Below, in pieces: positions 22,823-31,888 of a stretch of DNA of 64,000 nucleotides. The stretch's first letter is position 1. Each line of letters starts with the position of its first letter. This stretch comes from a virus. Below the pieces are notes generated by a model, which saw nothing but the letters and a program-made list of their open reading frames with translations, was not told where the DNA came from and made no database searches. The stretch covers positions 1 to 64,000 of IMG/VR virus record IMGVR_UViG_3300035698_013740. One strand, written 5' to 3'. Both the position numbers and the translations under genes were made by a program.

Positions 22823-25345
22823 ATGTATCAAAATTGTTATGTAGATTCGTACAATAGACAAGCGTATGTATGGGACGATATATTAGGACTTCAAACATTT
22901 CCGTATAAAAGATATTGTTATGTTAAGGACGAAGATGGAGAATTCACAACTATGTTTGGGGATTCTTGTAGAAAGACCTTTAATTGGAAGGATGAAAATC
23001 CAGACGATCTATTTGAAAGCGATGTAAATCCAACAACTAGAACATTAGTAGATTTATATACTGATGACGATACTCCTTCAATAAATCATACAATATTAAC
23101 ATATGATATTGAAGTTGAAACTACCGTTGGATTTCCTCATGCGAATAAGGCAGAAAATACTGTAACATCAATTGCGGCACACGACAATGTATCTCAAACA
23201 TATGTCGTATTCATTTTAGATCCAGAAGGTAGAGTAAAGCGCACAGTAACTCCTACTAGAATTGTTGAGCCATTTGAGGATGAAGAAAGTTTACTTATGG
23301 CGTTTGTTAATTATTGGGTAGATATTTCTCCAACAATTGTAACAGGATGGAATACATCAGGATTTGATAATCCATATGTCATAAATAGGGTTGGAAAAAT
23401 CTTAGGAGAAGATCATGTAAAGAGATTATCTCCAATTGGAATTGTGAAGTTCTCAGAATATGGTAATGTGTGGAGAATTGCAGGAGTGAGTCTATTAGAT
23501 TATATGCAACTCTATAAAAAATTCACGTATACAAAATCTGCATCATATTCACTAGAAGCCATTTCTCAACAAGAATTGAAACGCGGAAAAATAAAATATT
23601 CTGGAAATCTCAATGAATTACTAAAGGATGACATTAATAAATTTATTGAATACAATATAACAGATGTTGAATTAGTTTTATCGCTAGACGCAAAATTACA
23701 ATTAATAGATTTGGCTAGAGGTATCGCGCATGCAGGTAGAGTATGTTACGAAGATTTCATTCATTCGTCTAAGTACCTAGAAGGCGCCCTTCTTACATAT
23801 TTAAAACAGAATAACGTTGTTTCTATAAATAAGCCAAAACGAGATTTTCAAATAGATGAAAGCAATTCATCTAAGGCAAGTTTTACTGGAGCATATGTAA
23901 AAATTCCCCAAGGTGGATTATATGACTGGGTATATGATTTAGATTTAACATCTCTATATCCATCAATCATAATGTCTTTGAATATATCACCAGAAACCAA
24001 AGTTGGAAAGGTTGAAAATTGGAATGCTGATGATTTTAGAAATGAAACTAGAAAGAAATGGGTATTAGATGGTGATATAGTATCGCATAAGCAACTCAAG
24101 AAGTTTTTTAAAGAAGGTGGAGTATCTATTTCGTCTAACGGAATAATTTATAGGACAGATATTCAAGGTTGTATTCCAAACGTACTTAGTAAATGGTTTG
24201 ATAAGAGAGTCAAATTCAAAAAGTTAATGCAAAAATATGGAAATGAAGGAGATGATAAAAAATACAAATTCTATAAGCAACGTCAATTGGTTCAGAAGAT
24301 TCTTCTTAATTCGCTATATGGGGTATTAGGTCTTTCAGTATTTAGATTTTATGATTTAGATAACGCATTAGCAGTTACAAGTGTTGGTCAGAATGTGATT
24401 AAAAATACGGCTAAAGCAATTAATCACAAATACAATAAAGAATTAGAAAGCGGAAATAAAGATTACAACATATACATTGATACAGATTCAGTTTATTTTA
24501 GTGCTAAGCCGCTGTTGGATGCTAGATTTGAAGATTTAGAAGATTGGGATGATGATAAAGTTGCAAAGGCAACATATGATATAGCAGAAGAAGTTCAAAA
24601 TTTTACCAATTCATTCTATGATGTATTGGCATATAGAATGTTTAATCTTAAAATACATAGACTTGAAATTAAAAAAGAATCTGTAGCTAGACGAGCATTA
24701 TGGGTTGCAGCTAAAAAGGCATATGCCCAGTGGATTATTATTGATGACGGAGTTCCTGTAAATGAATTAAAGGTTACAGGATTGGCAACAGTTAGATCAT
24801 CATTTCCACCTGCATTTAAAAAGGTAATGACAGATGTTCTTAATGGAATTGTTTTGGAAAATTTAGAACAAGAAAAAGTAGATTCAATTATCTTAGATTT
24901 CAAGAAGGTTATGAAAACGCTGACTCCGCTTGATATGGCAAGAGTATCTTCAGTTAACACACTAAAAAAATATAAATTGCCAACATCAAACAGTGGCAAA
25001 GTTGGAGTATTTAAGAAAGGAACTCCAATTCAAGTTAAGGCTGCAATGGCATACAATGATCTTCTTAAATATTTTGAATGTTCATACGATTTCCCTCCAA
25101 TAGTAAACAATAGTAAAGTTAAATGGGTATATCTAAAGGATAACCCACTGAAGCTAGATCAATTGGCATTTAAAGGGGAAGATGATCCTGTTGAAATCAT
25201 GGAATATGTAACAGAATACATGAACGTAAATAAAATATATGATACGGAGCTTGATAACAAATTAGGAAGAATATATGAAGCTCTGCGATGGACTAAGCCT
25301 ACTACAAATTCGGCATTAGTAAATAAATTCTTCACATTATCGTAA
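22823..25345 (+). CDS. Family B DNA polymerase (T4 gp43-like)
   Basis: An 840-residue replicative polymerase; T4 gp43 is 898. The exonuclease domain has Exo I 'LTYDIEVETT' (Asp95, Glu97), 'VTGWNTSGFDNPYVINR' (Exo II) and 'YNITDVELV' (Exo III). Polymerase motif A is 'DLTSLYPSIIM' (Asp374), motif B 'KILLNSLYGVLGL' and motif C 'YIDTDSVYF' (Asp553, Asp555). All catalytic residues are present and no intein or split is seen. The clamp gene follows 22 bases later, then both loader subunits, as in T4. Confidence 0.96.
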   Translation: MYQNCYVDSYNRQAYVWDDILGLQTFPYKRYCYVKDEDGEFTTMFGDSCRKTFNWKDENPDDLFESDVNPTTRTLVDLYTDDDTPSINHTILTYDIEVETTVGFPHANKAENTVTSIAAHDNVSQTYVVFILDPEGRVKRTVTPTRIVEPFEDEESLLMAFVNYWVDISPTIVTGWNTSGFDNPYVINRVGKILGEDHVKRLSPIGIVKFSEYGNVWRIAGVSLLDYMQLYKKFTYTKSASYSLEAISQQELKRGKIKYSGNLNELLKDDINKFIEYNITDVELVLSLDAKLQLIDLARGIAHAGRVCYEDFIHSSKYLEGALLTYLKQNNVVSINKPKRDFQIDESNSSKASFTGAYVKIPQGGLYDWVYDLDLTSLYPSIIMSLNISPETKVGKVENWNADDFRNETRKKWVLDGDIVSHKQLKKFFKEGGVSISSNGIIYRTDIQGCIPNVLSKWFDKRVKFKKLMQKYGNEGDDKKYKFYKQRQLVQKILLNSLYGVLGLSVFRFYDLDNALAVTSVGQNVIKNTAKAINHKYNKELESGNKDYNIYIDTDSVYFSAKPLLDARFEDLEDWDDDKVAKATYDIAEEVQNFTNSFYDVLAYRMFNLKIHRLEIKKESVARRALWVAAKKAYAQWIIIDDGVPVNELKVTGLATVRSSFPPAFKKVMTDVLNGIVLENLEQEKVDSIILDFKKVMKTLTPLDMARVSSVNTLKKYKLPTSNSGKVGVFKKGTPIQVKAAMAYNDLLKYFECSYDFPPIVNNSKVKWVYLKDNPLKLDQLAFKGEDDPVEIMEYVTEYMNVNKIYDTELDNKLGRIYEALRWTKPTTNSALVNKFFTLS

Positions 25346-25367
25346 ACAACAAAAGGTTATAAAAAAA

Positions 25368-26099
25368 ATGGTTAAAGCCAGCTTAAAAAACTTCATCCAA
25401 AAATATCATTTGGGTGGAGCAGCAGATTCAGTAAAATGGAAAATAAAAAACAATGTACTGAGTACTAGATTTATTGCAGAAGATAAATCAGTATTAGGCT
25501 TTGTTTCTATGGAAAACGTAGATCTTCCAAACTCTGAATTTGGAATTTATGGAACTGCAAATTTAAGTAGAGTTATTAATATGTTAGGAAGCATGATTGA
25601 TATATCTATTAAAAATGCAGGACAAGATGATCCTATTGCGTTAGAATTTAAGGACGATGGATTCAATGTTAGTTTTGCATTGTCAGAACTTAGCGTTATT
25701 CCAAAGGCTCCAGATGCAGATGATGTTCCTTCAGATTGGGTAGCATACTTTAAATTGAATGATGACTTTGCTGAAAAGTTTGTAAAGGCAGTAAACGCTA
25801 TTGGATCAAAGAATTTTGCAATAACATATGACAAAGCTCATGGGATTGCACGTGTGGTTGTTGGATATTCCACAGTTAATACTACTCATGTCAGCATTGA
25901 TGTTGAATCAGAGTACACTGGAAACCCGCTTCCAACCAAATTGTTCTCAGCTAAACATTTAAAGGAAATTTTGAATGCAAATAAGGAAGCAGATGAAATG
26001 ACACTAAGTGTTAGCAGTGAAGGAGTTGCAAATATTTCTTTTGACATTTTAGATTACAAGTCAGATTATTATTTAATAGAAGTAGATGAAGATGAGTAA
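25368..26099 (+). CDS. Sliding clamp (T4 gp45-like)
   Basis: A 243-residue protein (T4 gp45 is 228) that rings DNA and holds the polymerase; in T4-like phages it also activates late transcription. Recognition rests on order (polymerase, clamp, loader) and on sequence: 'ENVDLPNSEFGIYGTANLSR', 'LGSMIDISIKNAG', 'LPTKLFSAKHLKEILNAN' and the final strand 'SFDILDYKSDYYLIEVDEDE'. The acidic C terminus is typical. The clamp loader gene starts inside its last codons. Confidence 0.88.
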   Translation: MVKASLKNFIQKYHLGGAADSVKWKIKNNVLSTRFIAEDKSVLGFVSMENVDLPNSEFGIYGTANLSRVINMLGSMIDISIKNAGQDDPIALEFKDDGFNVSFALSELSVIPKAPDADDVPSDWVAYFKLNDDFAEKFVKAVNAIGSKNFAITYDKAHGIARVVVGYSTVNTTHVSIDVESEYTGNPLPTKLFSAKHLKEILNANKEADEMTLSVSSEGVANISFDILDYKSDYYLIEVDEDE

Positions 26100-27063
26100 A
26101 AATCTAGATAAGTTTTTTGGAAATATAACAGATGATAAGCAATTAAACCATTCTCTATTTCCTGAAAAATATAGACCTACTAGGTTAGACGAATTTATTG
26201 GCAATGATGCAATAAAGTCAGCAGTAGCTAAACATATAGAAACTGGAAATATTCCACATCTAATGTTTTATGGATCTGCAGGAACTGGCAAATCTACATT
26301 GGCTAGAATACTAGCAAAATCGTTAGATTGTGATTACCTTATAATCAATGCGTCTGACGAAACTGGAGTAGACGTTGTTAGAACTAAGGTTAAAGGATTT
26401 GCAACAACTAGAAGCTTCAGAGATGGTAAAATAATCATATTAGATGAATTTGACTACATGTCTATAAGTGCTCAGGCAATGCTTAGGCATCTTATGGAAA
26501 AGTTTTCAAATAATTGTAGATTTATTCTTACCTGCAATTTTATAGAACGAGTTATCGAGCCAATCAAAAGCAGATGTCAGATATTTAATGTTGTTCCTCC
26601 AAACAAAAAGAGTGTAGCTAAACACATATCTAAAATTCTTAAGAAGGAAGGTATCGAATACGAAACATCAGATTTGGTAACAATCGTCAATCGCCATTAT
26701 CCAGATATGAGGCAAATAATCAATGAGTGCCAGAGGCAAATTGACGACGATACTCTTGTATTAGATAAGAAATCTCAATTAGATGGGGATTTTAGATTGA
26801 AAATACTTGGTCTATTGGGAGAAAGTAGAAGCGCAAAATCTATCTTCAATGATATACGTCAATTGATAGCAAACAATCATGTTTCTAAATTTGATGATGT
26901 ATATAGATTGTTATTTGATAAGCTGCATGAATTTGCAAAAGGAAAAGAAACTGCATGTATTTTAATAATAGCAGATTATTTATATAAGGATGCGTTAGTC
27001 ATAGATTCAGAAATAAACTTTATGGCATGCATTATAGAATTATTATCAGAACTTAAAAAATAG
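26086..27063 (+). CDS. Clamp loader large subunit (T4 gp44-like AAA+ ATPase)
   Basis: A 325-residue AAA+ protein (T4 gp44 is 319). 'PEKYRPTRLDEFIGN' opens the fold, Walker A is 'GSAGTGKS' (63-70), Walker B 'IIILDEFDYMS' (Asp120, Glu121), sensor 1 'FILTCNF' and the SRC box 'IKSRCQIF' (about 160-167) that reaches into the neighbouring site. It overlaps the clamp gene by 14 bases; a second ATG at 26092 could also be the start. It should work with the small subunit encoded at 27986, separated here by two other genes. Confidence 0.93.
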   Translation: MKMSKNLDKFFGNITDDKQLNHSLFPEKYRPTRLDEFIGNDAIKSAVAKHIETGNIPHLMFYGSAGTGKSTLARILAKSLDCDYLIINASDETGVDVVRTKVKGFATTRSFRDGKIIILDEFDYMSISAQAMLRHLMEKFSNNCRFILTCNFIERVIEPIKSRCQIFNVVPPNKKSVAKHISKILKKEGIEYETSDLVTIVNRHYPDMRQIINECQRQIDDDTLVLDKKSQLDGDFRLKILGLLGESRSAKSIFNDIRQLIANNHVSKFDDVYRLLFDKLHEFAKGKETACILIIADYLYKDALVIDSEINFMACIIELLSELKK

Positions 27064-27073
27064 GGTTACACTT

Positions 27074-27409
27074 ATGTCAAAAACGACAGACTTTACTAAT
27101 TTGCCACCAAAGCAAATAACACTTGCAGACACAACAGCAGTTCTATGTCCACACTGCGAAGGTGATCAGTTTATGGAAACTGTTATGCTTAGGAAGGTTA
27201 GCAGAATTTTAACAGGAGATGCTTCAGATAGCTATCAGCATGTTGAGGTTTTAAATTGCGTCAAATGTGGAAAAATGTTATTAGAAACATTACATCCACA
27301 AATTCAAGCACTATTGCTTAAAGAAATAAAGGACGCAGAAGACGGAATAGAAAAATCTGCAATAGACAACGGATCTACAACTACTACTCCAATCATAACA
27401 TCAATATGA
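27074..27409 (+). CDS. Small zinc-ribbon protein, unknown function
   Basis: A 111-residue protein with two Cys pairs, 'LCPHCEGDQF' and 'LNCVKCGKMLL', about 35 residues apart, which make a zinc ribbon. The N terminus is short and polar and the last 40 residues are helical followed by a Thr-rich tail. It lies between the two clamp loader genes and overlaps the SLOG-type gene by 4 bases (ATGA). It may help a polymerase or transcription complex, but only the metal site can be seen. Confidence 0.65.
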   Translation: MSKTTDFTNLPPKQITLADTTAVLCPHCEGDQFMETVMLRKVSRILTGDASDSYQHVEVLNCVKCGKMLLETLHPQIQALLLKEIKDAEDGIEKSAIDNGSTTTTPIITSI

Positions 27410-27984
27410 CCATACAAACATTTTTAAATGGATACACAAATCACAGTGGTGGTTGCCCAGGTTCTGATATGACTTGGGAAGTTGAAGGTTTTTTAAGAGG
27501 TGCAAGCACAGTGGCATATTCGTTTAAGGGTCATACTCATGATTCTAGATACCCATATGTTATGTCAAACACAGAATTAGAAGAGGGATTTGAACATGTC
27601 AAGATTGCAGATGAAACTCTAAACAGGGGTTTAGCAAGATTGGACGATGCTCCATATATTAAAAAACTTATATGTAGAAATTGGTTTCAGATTAAACACG
27701 CAGAATCCATATTTGCAATAGGAACATTTGTCAATTCAACAAATCAATTGGTAAACGGTGGAACTGGTTGGGCAGTTCAAATGGGAGTTGATGAGGGAAA
27801 GAATGTATATTTTTTCGATCAAAAAAACAATAAATGGTATTTGCGAACTAACGAAGATGACAAATTTAAATACATAGATTACATTCCAGAGTTAACTACG
27901 GAATTTGCAGGAATTGGTACTAGAGCAATTAATGATAATGGAACTAACGCAATAACTGAATTGTTAGACAACATCGATAAATAA
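27406..27984 (+). CDS. SLOG (DprA/LOG-like) nucleotide-binding-fold protein
   Basis: A 192-residue phage protein with three conserved stretches: 'NHSGGCPGSDMTWEVEG' near the N terminus, 'NGGTGWAVQMGVDEGKNVYF' in the middle and 'FAGIGTRAINDNG' near the end. This set of Gly-rich turns belongs to the SLOG superfamily of Rossmann-like proteins that bind or hydrolyse nucleotides and related ligands. It sits between the clamp loader subunits. Possible roles are nucleotide salvage or handling of a signalling nucleotide; neither is shown. Confidence 0.6.
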   Translation: MTIQTFLNGYTNHSGGCPGSDMTWEVEGFLRGASTVAYSFKGHTHDSRYPYVMSNTELEEGFEHVKIADETLNRGLARLDDAPYIKKLICRNWFQIKHAESIFAIGTFVNSTNQLVNGGTGWAVQMGVDEGKNVYFFDQKNNKWYLRTNEDDKFKYIDYIPELTTEFAGIGTRAINDNGTNAITELLDNIDK

Positions 27985-27985
27985 T

Positions 27986-28450
27986 ATGGCAAAGAAAATA
28001 GATAAACCGAAAACATTATTTGATCATATACGCCAAATAACTGCAACTCAAAACCCAGATTATTGGTCAACATTGACAGATACAGATAAAAAATCATGGT
28101 CTACATACATGATTATGCGGTTTCTATCTATGCAGCCTGAGTGGATTACAACTGTTAATGAATTACAACCCTTTGTAGAAAGATTAGATCCACCAATTGT
28201 GTATGAATTGCTCATTGGCATTATTCCTAAGAGTAGAGTGTTTTTAAAATATGTAAAACCTGACTTTAAAACTCCAAAATACGAACCGTGGCTAGTAGAT
28301 CTAGTTAAGAAAGAGTTTGAATGTAAAACTGAACGTGCAATATCATACATAAACATTTTACGATCTTTAGAAAACGGAGTAGATACCCTATATTCTATTT
28401 GTACTAAGTACGGTACAGATCCAAAAATTGTAGAGAAATTAAAATTATGA
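27986..28450 (+). CDS. Clamp loader small subunit (T4 gp62-like)
   Basis: A 154-residue protein (T4 gp62 is 187). The N terminus has the gp62 pattern 'TLFDHIRQITATQNPDYW', 'LTDTDKKSWSTYMIMRFLSM' and 'YELLIGIIPKSRVFLKYV'. gp62 forms a 1:4 complex with gp44. It lacks a nucleotide-binding site, as expected. It begins one base after the SLOG-type gene and overlaps the PD-(D/E)XK gene by four bases. Confidence 0.82.
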   Translation: MAKKIDKPKTLFDHIRQITATQNPDYWSTLTDTDKKSWSTYMIMRFLSMQPEWITTVNELQPFVERLDPPIVYELLIGIIPKSRVFLKYVKPDFKTPKYEPWLVDLVKKEFECKTERAISYINILRSLENGVDTLYSICTKYGTDPKIVEKLKL

Positions 28451-29355
28451 CAACAGAATCAGAACCAAGAAGATTAAGCTATAGTCAGTTTTCTACGTGG
28501 TCACAGTGTCCTAGACAGTACAAATACAAATATGTTGACCGAATAGGAGGTAGAATGGGTAGCATTCATACTCTGTTTGGAACTGCTATGCATGAAACTC
28601 TTCAGCATTATTTGTTGACTATGTATACTGAAACAAAGGCTAAGGCAAATGAGATAGACCTTAATAGGCTTTTGATGGATAGCATGAAGGCTGAATTCTT
28701 AAAAGAAAAAACCAAATTATTAGAATCTGGTGAAACTGACCTTACTAAAATATGTGGACCTAGAGATCTAAATGAATTCTATAGAGACGGGTTAGAGATT
28801 ATTAGATGGTTTAAAAAGTCAAAGAATTTAGCAAGATTTTATCAAAAACGTGGATGGAAACTTCTAGGTATTGAATTATCACTAAATCTTAAAATACGAG
28901 ACGGCATTATAGTAGTTGGGTTTATTGACGTAATCATTCAGAATGTTAGATCTGGTAAGATTACAATCATAGACATTAAAACATCTACAAATGGATGGAG
29001 TAAGTGGCAAAAGGGATCTGATCTCAAAAAGCAGCAAATATTACTTTACAAAAAATGGTATTCTCAGCAGTATGATGTACCAATTGATAGTATTAGTGTT
29101 GAGTTTCAAATAGTAAGACGAAAACTACCAAAGGATTCTGAATTTCCAATTCCTAGAATGTCAAGATTTGCACCTGCACATGGAAGGGTTAGCATGAACA
29201 AGGCTATTAAGGCTTTTGACGCTTTCGTAGATATGGTTTTCAAAGAAGATGGATCATTTATTTCAATATTAGATGACGATTATCCTACAAAGCCTAGTAA
29301 ATTGTGTGATTGGTGTGATTTTAACGGCTCACCCTGTGATATAAACTCAAAGTGA
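28447..29355 (+). CDS. PD-(D/E)XK nuclease (RecB/Cas4-like)
   Basis: A 302-residue nuclease-fold protein. Visible are 'LSYSQFSTWSQCPRQYKYKY' (start of the RecB-like domain), 'GTAMHETLQHYLL' with the conserved His, 'VGFIDVIIQ' with the first Asp, 'ITIIDIKTST' (D-x-K core) and 'LKKQQILLYKKWY' (Q-x3-Y helix). The end 'KLCDWCDFNGSPCD' is a Cys cluster; with an early Cys ('WSQCPRQY') it could hold an iron-sulfur centre as in Cas4/AddB. It probably processes DNA ends. No CRISPR array is present. Confidence 0.85.
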   Translation: MTTESEPRRLSYSQFSTWSQCPRQYKYKYVDRIGGRMGSIHTLFGTAMHETLQHYLLTMYTETKAKANEIDLNRLLMDSMKAEFLKEKTKLLESGETDLTKICGPRDLNEFYRDGLEIIRWFKKSKNLARFYQKRGWKLLGIELSLNLKIRDGIIVVGFIDVIIQNVRSGKITIIDIKTSTNGWSKWQKGSDLKKQQILLYKKWYSQQYDVPIDSISVEFQIVRRKLPKDSEFPIPRMSRFAPAHGRVSMNKAIKAFDAFVDMVFKEDGSFISILDDDYPTKPSKLCDWCDFNGSPCDINSK

Positions 29356-29371
29356 TATATACTTATTTATA
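29356..29371 (+). promoter_or_regulatory. Late-promoter-like element ATATACTTATTTATA
   Basis: ATATACTTATTTATA directly follows the nuclease stop and lies 22 bases before the next start. It contains both the ATACTTAT and TATTTATA forms of the element and stands before the long glycosyltransferase run. Confidence 0.4.
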
Positions 29372-29392
29372 GGAACCAAAATAAGAGTTTTT

Positions 29393-29599
29393 ATGGATAA
29401 GAAAAAAGTAGACATACAATTAACTAGTGTTAAATTATTATCGAATATATACCAATCATTCAAGATATTGGGCATTCAACACGACACATCTCTTCAGAGA
29501 GTTGTAAACAGATCGATATTCTTATATCTAACAGACAGAGAGTTTAGGGATAGAGTTGATGAAGTAACTGAATTAGAAATTAGTGGATCAAACTTTTAA
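29393..29599 (+). CDS. Small unknown protein, possibly ribbon-helix-helix
   Basis: A 68-residue protein opening 'KKVDIQLTSVKLLSNIYQSF', i.e. a beta strand followed by two helices ('SLQRVVNRSIFLYLTDREF'), the order of a ribbon-helix-helix DNA-binding protein. The match is weak and no known relative is recognised. It has its own promoter-like element and ribosome site, and begins the unit that leads into the glycosyltransferases, so a regulatory role is conceivable. Confidence 0.5.
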   Translation: MDKKKVDIQLTSVKLLSNIYQSFKILGIQHDTSLQRVVNRSIFLYLTDREFRDRVDEVTELEISGSNF

Positions 29600-29615
29600 G
29601 AATTGAGCAGGTTAT

Positions 29616-31019
29616 ATGGCAAAACGGAAAAAAAAGATTTTATTGTTGTCTGATGATTTACGAATGCACTCAGGAATAGCAACAATTAGCAGGCAAATAG
29701 TTACAGGTACTGCAGACAAATTTGACTGGGTTCAAATGGGCGCTGCAATAACTCATCCTGATGAAGGAAAAATATTTGATCTCTCTCAAGCAATTCAAGA
29801 AGAAACTGGGTGTAAAGATGCTAGCGTAAAGGTTTATCCTTGCTCAGGCTACGGAGATCCAAATAAGCTAAGGGAAATTATAGCTAGAGAACAGCCCGAT
29901 GCAATTCTCCACTTTACCGATCCTAGATATTGGATATGGTTATATGAATCTGCACACGAATTTAGAGAAAAACTTCCAATTTTATTCTATCACATTTGGG
30001 ATGATCTCCCAGATCCAATGTATAATAGAAATTATTTTGAATCATGTGATTGGATTTCATGTATTTCTAAGCAAACATATGGAATCGTTAGGAGAGTTTG
30101 GGGAAGTAAAAGGGAATCTACTTGGAATCAGCCAAAAAAGTGGCAAGTAAAATACGTTCCCCATGGAATCAGTTCAGATTGGTATTATCCTGTTACAGAT
30201 GAGGCTGAGCTAGTTGAAATGGAGACATTTACGGAACAGGTAAAAACTCAATGTGGTAAAAAGGATTTTGTTTTGTTATGGATTAACAGAAATATTAGAC
30301 GTAAACAGCCTGGAGATCTCATCTTAGCGTATAAAGAATTTTGTGATAAATTACCTAAGGCAAAATCTAAAAAATGCTTATTGTTAATGCACACTTCTCC
30401 AATTGATGATAATGGTACAGATCTAATTGCAGTAAAGAAAGAATTATGTCCAGATTATGATGTGATCTTCTCAGGTGGTGGATTAGATACTACTAGAATG
30501 AATTGGTTACATAATATGGCAGATGTTACAATTAATATTGCCAACAATGAGGGCTTTGGTCTTACAACATGTGAATCAATGATGGCTGGAAATCCAATTA
30601 TTGTAAATGTCACAGGTGGATTACAGGATCAATGTGGATTTTCAGTTGATGGAGTAGAATTAGATGAAGAAGATTATGTAAAGCATGGATCACTACATAA
30701 TTGGAAAACATGGGAAGGCAAAGTAGATCACGGAGTATGGGTGAAACCAATTTGGTCTAGAGTTAGAAGTCTTAATGGTTCACCACCTACCCCATATATT
30801 TTCGATGACAGAGTAGATTACGAAGAAGTATCAGATAAGATTATGGAATGGTACAATACTCCAGCAGATGAAAGAAAGGCTGCAGGATTAGCAGGAAGGC
30901 AATGGCTATTAGATGGTAAATTAAACCATAATTACATGTGTGATGCCATGGCAGACGGAATAAACGATACATTAAAAAATTGGAAACCTCTTAAACGATT
31001 TACTGTAAATAAAATATGA
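29616..31019 (+). CDS. GT-B glycosyltransferase (family 4-like)
   Basis: A 467-residue protein of the GT-B fold. 'KKILLLSDDLRMHSGIATIS' opens the first Rossmann domain with a Gly-containing loop; 'VPHGISSDWYYPV' and 'LLWINRNIRRKQPGDLILAY' mark the hinge and second domain; 'DVTINIANNEGFGLTTCESM' holds the E-x7-E donor-sugar site. It should move a sugar from a nucleotide-sugar donor. It starts the glycosyltransferase island and overlaps the next gene by four bases. Acceptor (phage protein, phage DNA or host glycan) is unknown. Confidence 0.85.
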   Translation: MAKRKKKILLLSDDLRMHSGIATISRQIVTGTADKFDWVQMGAAITHPDEGKIFDLSQAIQEETGCKDASVKVYPCSGYGDPNKLREIIAREQPDAILHFTDPRYWIWLYESAHEFREKLPILFYHIWDDLPDPMYNRNYFESCDWISCISKQTYGIVRRVWGSKRESTWNQPKKWQVKYVPHGISSDWYYPVTDEAELVEMETFTEQVKTQCGKKDFVLLWINRNIRRKQPGDLILAYKEFCDKLPKAKSKKCLLLMHTSPIDDNGTDLIAVKKELCPDYDVIFSGGGLDTTRMNWLHNMADVTINIANNEGFGLTTCESMMAGNPIIVNVTGGLQDQCGFSVDGVELDEEDYVKHGSLHNWKTWEGKVDHGVWVKPIWSRVRSLNGSPPTPYIFDDRVDYEEVSDKIMEWYNTPADERKAAGLAGRQWLLDGKLNHNYMCDAMADGINDTLKNWKPLKRFTVNKI

Positions 31020-31483
31020 TAGAAATTAAAGCAGCAAGTGACTTTTTCCTAGACATTCAAAACAGATTTTCAGTATTCCTTGCTGGGAGTATTGAAATGG
31101 GAAAGGCAGAAAAGTGGCAAGATAAGGTAGTTAAATTATTGGAAGAAGATGACGTAATTGTCTTAAATCCAAGACGTGATGATTGGGACTCATCATGGGA
31201 ACAAACGGATGGTGATAATGAATTTACAAAACAAGTAGAATGGGAATTATTAGCTCAGACATATTGTGATTTGATCATAATGTATTTTGATCCTAACACT
31301 ACATCTCCAATTACACTGTTAGAACTTGGCTTATTTGGAGCAACACATCCACAATCAATTGTTGTATGTTGCCCAGAAGGATTTTACAGAAAAGGAAATG
31401 TGGATGTTACATGTAGATGGTACGGAATTAAACAAGTTAATTCAATCGAAGAATTGGTTAACGAAGTAAAGGGTAGATTATAA
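31016..31483 (+). CDS. Nucleoside 2-deoxyribosyltransferase-like protein
   Basis: A 155-residue protein with the fold and order of this family: 'FSVFLAGSIEMGKAEKWQD' (Gly-rich loop), 'VIVLNPRRDDWDSSWEQ', 'EWELLAQTYCDLIIMYFDPN' and 'SPITLLELGLFGA' with the conserved Glu. Such enzymes swap or remove bases on deoxynucleosides. Related forms in phages may hydrolyse or modify nucleotides. It overlaps the glycosyltransferase by four bases. The catalytic Asp/Glu positions appear kept; substrate is not known. Confidence 0.7.
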   Translation: MIEIKAASDFFLDIQNRFSVFLAGSIEMGKAEKWQDKVVKLLEEDDVIVLNPRRDDWDSSWEQTDGDNEFTKQVEWELLAQTYCDLIIMYFDPNTTSPITLLELGLFGATHPQSIVVCCPEGFYRKGNVDVTCRWYGIKQVNSIEELVNEVKGRL

Positions 31484-31888
31484 ATGACAAAATTGCAAGA
31501 AGCAATACAGCGTGGTATACATAAAGTATCTGACCAACTTCATAGACAAACCATGTGTGGTGGACCCGAAGTTTTATACGTGTCACCACGGGTATATACT
31601 GAAATTGAAAGAATGGACGGGTTCTATGATGGGACGTATTGCAACCGATACCACATCGTCAAAACGAATGCATTTATAGCAGGACCAGATGTATATGCAA
31701 TAGTACCACGAGGTAGATTGACATACACATGTGAACCAACTGATAGTACGCCAATAGTTGATGCTGAGGGGTTGGATACACTACTCGATATACCACATAT
31801 TAATATTGAAGTGGTACGTGAGATACAACTGGCAGTGGATGCGACGTTTGAATTTACAAAAGAAGAGTGGGAAGAATTAAATGATTAA
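31484..31888 (+). CDS. Unknown protein in the glycosyltransferase island
   Basis: A 134-residue protein that I do not recognise, beginning immediately after the previous stop (TAA-ATG). Features: an N-terminal helix, 'RQTMCGGPEVLYVSPRVYTE', a mixed middle with 'NAFIAGPDVYAIVPRGRLTY' and an acidic C-terminal helix. The local base composition is richer in G and C than the flanking genes, which may point to later acquisition. It overlaps the next glycosyltransferase by eight bases. Confidence 0.55.
   Translation: MTKLQEAIQRGIHKVSDQLHRQTMCGGPEVLYVSPRVYTEIERMDGFYDGTYCNRYHIVKTNAFIAGPDVYAIVPRGRLTYTCEPTDSTPIVDAEGLDTLLDIPHINIEVVREIQLAVDATFEFTKEEWEELND

Noticed and set aside
28447-29355. Cas4 of a phage CRISPR system
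   Set aside because: No repeats, no other cas genes; the protein sits in the replication block as a RecB-like nuclease.
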